The notes beneath the pieces are model-generated. The model made no database searches. It was given only the letters and a program-made list of their open reading frames with translations, and was not told the DNA's origin. From Protonemura montana (lineage: Eukaryota > Arthropoda > Insecta > Plecoptera > Nemouridae), in NCBI GenBank assembly GCA_947568835.1, contig OX387605.1, positions 7,940,418 to 8,004,417 on the forward strand: a DNA stretch of 64,000 nucleotides, written 5' to 3'. Below are positions 62,704 through 64,000 of this stretch, piece after piece (positions within the stretch are counted from its first letter, which is position 1; each line of letters opens with the position of its first letter). Position numbers and translations under genes: made by a program.

Positions 62704-64000
62704 CCCAGTCGCAACTGTGGCACAGAAATCGGAACTGAAGATTAGAACTGAAGGACTCCTCTTAAATCCTCTTATCCTCTTAAATAGTGAAGCTACCTTA
62801 AGGTTTTGGATTCGGACAGCAATGGGGGGTAGTGCTGTGAGGAAGGAACATTAGTGGAACATACGGAGTCACTCCACGAGGTTACTTTTTGGAGCAATCA
62901 TATGAGTTTAAGCCAAATAAATCAATGGATGTGAATATTACCTAATGTATAAGAATTAAAATTAGCAAACACTTCAACTATTGAAACCAAAATCTTCCTG
63001 GTAATTTGTGTTTTTAGTCGTGGTTTTGGTTTTTGAGCTGTGGTTGTGTTAGCCAGAACAAATGAACAGAGAACAGAGAAAGAACAGAAGACAGCGAGTA
63101 CAGAGAAAGGAATGACCCATTCTTTCTCTAAGCCTAGAGGCAAGCATAGATTAACCTAAAATATATATTTAATCTATGCTGATTGTATGGGTACGAGTTT
63201 CGTAACCGATGAACCCTTGTGCCGGCATCTTTCGGGTCGCTGCTTTAGCGACTCCTTCCACGCCCTGCTAAGATCTGCTGGTGGGCATATGTTACGCTGT
63301 CGTTCAATTCATCCGACCCAGGCCATCTTGCTTAACGTCGCGAAATCTTACGTGGACCTTTATGGTACCAGCTCTCGAAATTGTTCGGTAACAATCAATA
63401 CTACTTCAAGTTTGACTAGTAATTATACCAACGCATATACGCAGAGTAATCTGGTCTGTGACTCCACCTTTCTGCAGAGGTTGCGAATTGCTTAAGCCAG
63501 CCCATAACGCTTGAGCAAGACGAGATAAATTTTGCACATACACACACACAGACTGCACACATGTTCTCAATTTGATGGCCCGGAGCTTGTCACTGGATAT
63601 TATAATGTTGTTGAGCGATTTTTGATGTTTTTTGTTCCTTTTGTTTTAGCTGAGGTGTATATATAAAGTGAAAGTAAGTCAGGGGCGAGGCGCACTGATA
63701 GGCTACCATACCTCTGCCCTGCCCCACCCAACCTCTAGCTAGCATATTGTGCAGCCCGAGAATAGAGGAGCATATACACGTACCCACCGGCACCGGTGCC
63801 AGGTCTCGAGCATAGGGCTCTTGCCGGCACCGGTTCAACAGTACAGGGTTCTGCACAGAGAGCATGAGAAATTCTCGACATCCTTATTGCGCCCAGGGTT
63901 GTAGAATAAAGAGTGCATAACTATGGAACTAATCGAAGAGCGTCTATCGAAATGTGACTGAAGTGCCGGCGATCTGAGAATAATATTTTTGGCAAAAAGG
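59802..64000. other. Gene-free right end of the window
   Basis: This holds the 3' untranslated region of the KIAA1191-like gene and AT-rich spacer. Visible items are a TAG/TAA-rich microsatellite at about 60910-60965, a run of 34 C residues at 62667-62700, and a 12-bp inverted repeat at 63143-63180. No coding frame is supported. Confidence 0.45.
62667..62700 (+). repeat. Poly(C) run of 34 bases
   Basis: An uninterrupted run of 34 C residues continues after one T with five more. Shorter C-rich runs on the same strand lie at 7986-8003 (18 C) and 44041-44060. Confidence 0.9.

Noticed and set aside
1..64000. CRISPR arrays, bacterial operons or a prophage
   Set aside because: Spliced genes and arthropod protein families throughout exclude a prokaryotic origin; no direct-repeat array was seen.

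Overview
This is a window of nuclear genomic DNA from an animal, almost certainly an arthropod. The genes are split by GT-AG introns, AATAAA polyadenylation signals follow several stop codons, one gene encodes a cuticle-type chitin-binding (CPAP1-like) protein, and the spacers are AT-rich with hAT transposons and a 5S-rRNA-derived SINE. I cannot name the order. Gene models were assembled by hand from reading frames, splice sites and phase; every internal junction in the seven best models keeps phase.

Layout. Positions 1-4700 hold a probable TATA/CRE promoter firing leftward off the window and otherwise no gene I can support. Positions 4.7-20.5 kb are gene-dense: MORN5-like (+), ARHGAP19-like RhoGAP (+), LSM1 (-) and QTRT2 (+). 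LSM1 is tail-to-tail with ARHGAP19 and head-to-head with QTRT2. Positions 20.5-25.5 kb are a spacer with GC-rich islands, a 29-A run and a cluster of CTCF-like motifs. A secreted CPAP1-like chitin-binding protein (+) spans 25.6-29.4 kb. A minus-strand coiled-coil gene, tentatively JAKMIP/marlin-like and incomplete at both ends, spans about 31.7-37.4 kb. Positions 37.4-46.5 kb are a large spacer.

The right third carries NOP16 (+), an ARL9/ARL10-like small GTPase (-) and a KIAA1191/p33MONOX-like gene (+). From memory, the same three genes sit in the same order and relative orientation on human 5q35.2. This apparent bilaterian-wide microsynteny block is the most interesting observation here, and it also supports the identity of the third, divergent gene. 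Two hAT-family insertions with intact 8-bp target-site duplications lie in this block, one between NOP16 and ARL10 and one inside a KIAA1191-like intron. Positions 59.8-64 kb have no gene I can support.

Most of the recognised genes are unrelated housekeeping functions: RNA decay (LSM1), queuosine tRNA modification (QTRT2), 60S ribosome assembly (NOP16) and Rho/Arf signalling. They do not form a pathway. Shared divergent promoters are the main link between neighbours. The mobile elements, especially the 5S-derived SINE copies duplicated in tandem beside a MORN5 splice acceptor, are the main accessory content.
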